9,665 bases of DNA, taken from assembly GCA_002440625.1 (NCBI GenBank), contig DJUV01000297.1, positions 16,693 through 26,357 of the forward strand. The letters run 5' to 3'. A model generated the notes under the pieces. The model searched no databases. It saw only the letters and a program-made list of their open reading frames with translations, and had not been told where the DNA came from. Source of the stretch: Rhodobacteraceae bacterium UBA6273 (lineage in GTDB: Bacteria > Pseudomonadota > Alphaproteobacteria > Rhodobacterales > Rhodobacteraceae). The position numbers and the translations under genes are program-made. Below, in pieces: positions 7,317 through 9,665 of the stretch (position 1 is its first letter; the number at the start of each line of letters is the position of its first letter).

Positions 7317-8597
7317 CTAAGTTACCGGCCGCAGACGGCGGCGGACCGATCCCGGCCTTCCCGGCAGTGTCAACTTTGCGTCGTTGCGCAGCCGTTCCGC
7401 CACCACCTTGCCCTTCGACACGACCGCCAGCCGGTCGGGCCTGAGCCGCAGCGCCTCCACCGGGCCACCGGCATCGAGGATGACGAGCGAGGCGATGCAG
7501 CCCGGCTGAAGGCCGTAGTCCGCAAGCCCCATGATCCGGGCATTCTCGACCGTCACCATCTCGAAGCAGCGGCGCATCTCGGCCGGGTGGGTCATCTGCG
7601 CGACATGAAGCCCCATGAAGGCCACGTCGAGCATGTCGGCAGTGCCGAGCGAATACCACGGGTCAAGGACGCAATCCTGACCCCAGCCGACGGTGATGCC
7701 TTGGGCCTGCATCTCTTTCACGCGGGTCAGGCCGCGCCGCTTCGGATAGGTGTCGTGGCGGCCCTGCAGCGTGATGTTGATGAGCGGGTTGGGGATCGCC
7801 GTCATGCCGCTCTCGGCGATCAGCGGCAGGAGCTTCGAGACATAGTAATTGTCCATCGAATGCATCGAGGTCAGGTGGCTTCCCGCGGCGCGGGCTCCCA
7901 ATCCGTGGCGCGTCACCTCACGCGCCATCGTCTCGACGTGTCGGCTCATAGGGTCGTCGGTTTCATCGCAATGGACGTCCCACATGAGGCCGCGGTCGGC
8001 GGCGAGGCGGGCGAGGGCGCGGAGCGATTCCGCGCCTTCCTCCATCGTGCGTTCGAAATGCGGGATGCCACCCACGACATCGACACCCATGTCGAGCGCG
8101 CGGATGACGTTTTCCCGCCCCGCCGCGCTGCGGAGGTAGCCATCCTGCGGGAAGGCGACGAGTTGCAGGTCGAGATAGGGCGCGACCCTCCGGCGCACTT
8201 CCAGCATCGCCTCGACACCGCGCAGATGATCCGGCGTGGTGTCGACATGGGTGCGGATCGCGAGAAGGCCCATGCTGACGGCCCAGTCGCAATAGGTCAG
8301 GGCGCGGGCGACCATCTCGTCGACCGTCGCAATCTCGCGCAGCTCGCCCCAGAGGCTGATCCCTTCCAGAAGCGTCCCGCTCGCGTTGACGCGCGGCAGG
8401 CCGTAGGAGAGCGTCGCATCCATGTGGAAATGCGGATCGACGAAGGGCGGCGACACGAGATCGCCCGCCGCGTCGATCGCCCGCCCGGCCTCGGCATCCT
8501 TCAGGTCGCCGACCGCCGCAATCCGGTCGCCCCGGATGCCGATGTCGGCCACCCGGCCGTCGGGCAGCGTGCCGCCCCGGATGAGAAGGTCGAACAT
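7317..8597 (-). CDS. Cytosine deaminase-family amidohydrolase (CodA-like)
   Basis: 426 residues, the length of E. coli CodA (427), and colinear with it throughout. It is a cytoplasmic metal-dependent TIM-barrel deaminase, probably acting on cytosine or a related base. Expected metal ligands are H56 and H58 (DPHFHMD), H209 (DVHCDE) and D308. E212 and H241 are the catalytic acid/base and the histidine of the active site, and Q151 (FPQDG) the substrate-binding glutamine. All seven sit at a constant offset of 5 from CodA H61, H63, H214, D313, E217, H246 and Q156. Two residues beside the metal aspartate differ: CodA reads HDD there and this protein reads QDC (307-309). The substrate may therefore not be cytosine, and I give no gene symbol. 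The ATG at 8597 overlaps the permease stop (TGATG), with a GGGGG site 7 nt upstream. It is the last gene of a nucleoside-type ABC transporter operon. Confidence 0.88.
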   Translation of the reverse strand: MFDLLIRGGTLPDGRVADIGIRGDRIAAVGDLKDAEAGRAIDAAGDLVSPPFVDPHFHMDATLSYGLPRVNASGTLLEGISLWGELREIATVDEMVARALTYCDWAVSMGLLAIRTHVDTTPDHLRGVEAMLEVRRRVAPYLDLQLVAFPQDGYLRSAAGRENVIRALDMGVDVVGGIPHFERTMEEGAESLRALARLAADRGLMWDVHCDETDDPMSRHVETMAREVTRHGLGARAAGSHLTSMHSMDNYYVSKLLPLIAESGMTAIPNPLINITLQGRHDTYPKRRGLTRVKEMQAQGITVGWGQDCVLDPWYSLGTADMLDVAFMGLHVAQMTHPAEMRRCFEMVTVENARIMGLADYGLQPGCIASLVILDAGGPVEALRLRPDRLAVVSKGKVVAERLRNDAKLTLPGRPGSVRRRLRPVT

Positions 8598-9544
8598 CAG
8601 CGTTCCCCCTTGTTGTATGGAACCATCAGCGCCTGCGGCACCTCGGCCCGGCGCGACATGACGACGAGCGCGAGGATCGACAGAAGGTAGGGCATCGCGA
8701 GGAATAGCTGATAGGGCAGCACCGCGCCCATCGGTGTCTGCTGAAGCCGTACCTGCAACGCATCGAAGGCGGCGAAGAGCAGCGCGCCGAGAGCCGCCTT
8801 GCCGGGTTGCCAGGCGCCGAAGACCACGAGCGCAATACAGATCCAGCCGCGCCCGTTCACCATGTCGAAGAAGAAGGAGGAGAAGGCCGAAAGCGTCAGG
8901 AACGCGCCCCCCACCGCCATCAGCCCTGAACCGACGATGACCGCACCCATCCTGAGGCCCGTCACCGAAAGCCCCTGCGCGGCGGCGGCGGCGGGGTTTT
9001 CGCCGACTGAGCGGACAGCAAGGCCCAGCGGCGTGCGGTAAAGGACCAGCGCCGTGAGGATCGCCACGCCGAAAGCCGCATAGGTGAGTGAGGTTTGCCG
9101 GAACAGCGCCTCGCCGAAGAAGGGGATGTCAGACAGGCCCGGCACATTCCACGGCTGGAACGGCTCGATCCGGGGCGGGCTTGTCACCTCCGGCAGCGCG
9201 AGGCGGTAGGTGAAGGCCGCTGTCGCCGTCGCCAGCATGGTGATGCCAAGGCCGACGACATGCTGCGACAGGCCGAAGGGCACGGTCAGGATAGAATGCA
9301 GCAGCCCGAAGGCCATACCCGCGACGAAGGCCACGCCGACGCCCATCCACAAAGGCAGGCCCAGATAGACCGCGAACCAGCCGGCGAAGGCGCCGATCAC
9401 CATGATCCCCTCGATCCCGAGGTTGAGGACCCCGGCGCGTTCGCAGATCAGCTCGCCAATGGTGGCGAAGATCAGCGGCGAGGCGATGCGGATCGTGGCC
9501 GCCCAGAAGCTTGCCGAAATCAGGATGTCCCAGATCAGGCTCAT
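8597..9544 (-). CDS. ABC transporter inner-membrane permease, BMP/nucleoside-type (NupQ/YufQ/RnsD-like)
   Basis: 315 residues from the ATG at 9544. It has about eight to nine hydrophobic segments, near residues 11-29, 44-62, 66-87, 95-113, 152-169, 198-217, 233-243, 249-266 and 280-297. The signature [17 protein letters not shown] (30-46) and the coupling-loop motif [16 protein letters not shown] (178-193) are typical of the second permease of nucleoside or simple-sugar-type importers served by a BMP-family binding protein. It would form the membrane channel with the permease encoded just upstream. A GTG at 9550 in the same frame gives two extra residues. I prefer the ATG because it makes the same ATGA overlap with the gene before it that recurs in this window. 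The linked cytosine deaminase-like gene points to a nucleobase or nucleoside as cargo, but substrate identity is inference. Confidence 0.9.
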   Translation of the reverse strand: MSLIWDILISASFWAATIRIASPLIFATIGELICERAGVLNLGIEGIMVIGAFAGWFAVYLGLPLWMGVGVAFVAGMAFGLLHSILTVPFGLSQHVVGLGITMLATATAAFTYRLALPEVTSPPRIEPFQPWNVPGLSDIPFFGEALFRQTSLTYAAFGVAILTALVLYRTPLGLAVRSVGENPAAAAAQGLSVTGLRMGAVIVGSGLMAVGGAFLTLSAFSSFFFDMVNGRGWICIALVVFGAWQPGKAALGALLFAAFDALQVRLQQTPMGAVLPYQLFLAMPYLLSILALVVMSRRAEVPQALMVPYNKGER

Positions 9545-9665
9545 TTCCACACCACCCGGAACCGCGTCAGGCGGATCGCCAGCACCATGAAGAGAAGCGA
9601 CACGGCCAGCAGGATGTCGGCGATATAGGTTGGCACCCCGGCGGCCCGGCTCATGCTGTCGGCGC
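9541..9665 (-). CDS. C-terminal end of the partner ABC permease (partial)
   Basis: The last 40 codons of a gene that enters from the right edge, ending TGA at 9543-9541. The frame starts at 9663 and reads ADSMSRAAGVPTYIADILLA, followed by a hydrophobic helix and a basic tail ending RFRVVWK. The MSRAxGVP start and the last helix followed by a basic tail resemble the C-terminus of the first permease (NupP/YufP/RnsC-like) of BMP-type importers. It overlaps the next permease by ATGA. Identity rests mainly on this short sequence and on the gene order. Confidence 0.7.
   Translation of the reverse strand, partial: ADSMSRAAGVPTYIADILLAVSLLFMVLAIRLTRFRVVWK

Noticed and set aside
7587..8690. 367-codon plus-strand open frame opposite the amidohydrolase
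   Set aside because: Antisense to a CodA-like gene with intact catalytic residues; composition typical of a shadow frame.
8597..9550. GTG at 9550 as the start of the complete permease
   Set aside because: Possible, but the ATG at 9544 gives the ATGA overlap seen elsewhere in this window, and the two extra residues add nothing conserved.

Overview
The window looks like a high-GC alphaproteobacterium, most likely a member of the Rhodobacterales. That placement is an inference from base composition and gene style. Every supported gene lies on the minus strand, so the window reads from right to left. Long open frames on the plus strand are antisense shadows.

Right part (9665 to 7317): the 3' end of a pyrimidine/purine uptake and salvage operon. 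It holds the C-terminus of one inner-membrane permease of a BMP-type (nucleoside-class) ABC transporter. Next come a complete second permease and a CodA-like cytosine deaminase-family amidohydrolase. The genes are joined by ATGA and TGATG stop/start overlaps. The likely job is to import a nucleoside or base and deaminate it.

Middle gap (7316 to 7171): 146 bp between the two operons, with no convincing intrinsic terminator. It carries a candidate sigma-70-type promoter (perfect TTGACA box) and a small set of CCGGTT/AACCG repeats upstream of it. A strong ribosome binding site precedes the next gene.

Left part (7170 to 1): a selenoprotein operon. In order it encodes the catalytic, iron-sulfur and cytochrome b subunits of a Tat-exported, membrane-bound formate dehydrogenase (FdnGHI/FdoGHI type). 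It continues with the assembly factor FdhE, selenocysteine synthase SelA, and the start of the selenocysteine elongation factor SelB, which runs off the window. The catalytic gene is interrupted in frame by a TGA at 6573-6571, at residue 200, exactly where E. coli FdnG has selenocysteine. Directly after it is a bacterial SECIS hairpin with the bulged U and GU-containing loop recognised by SelB. Conventional gene calling would split this gene into a 199-aa fragment and an 813-aa protein.

The operon therefore encodes a selenoenzyme, its maturation factor and the two proteins needed to make and deliver selenocysteine. selC (tRNA-Sec) and selD are not in the window. Formate would be oxidised in the periplasm, with electrons passing through the beta-subunit Fe-S clusters and the gamma-subunit haems to the quinone pool. 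I found no evidence of mobile elements, CRISPR arrays or RNA genes. Nothing here amounts to a wholly new system; the most notable content is the linked Sec enzyme/Sec decoding operon and the recoded UGA.
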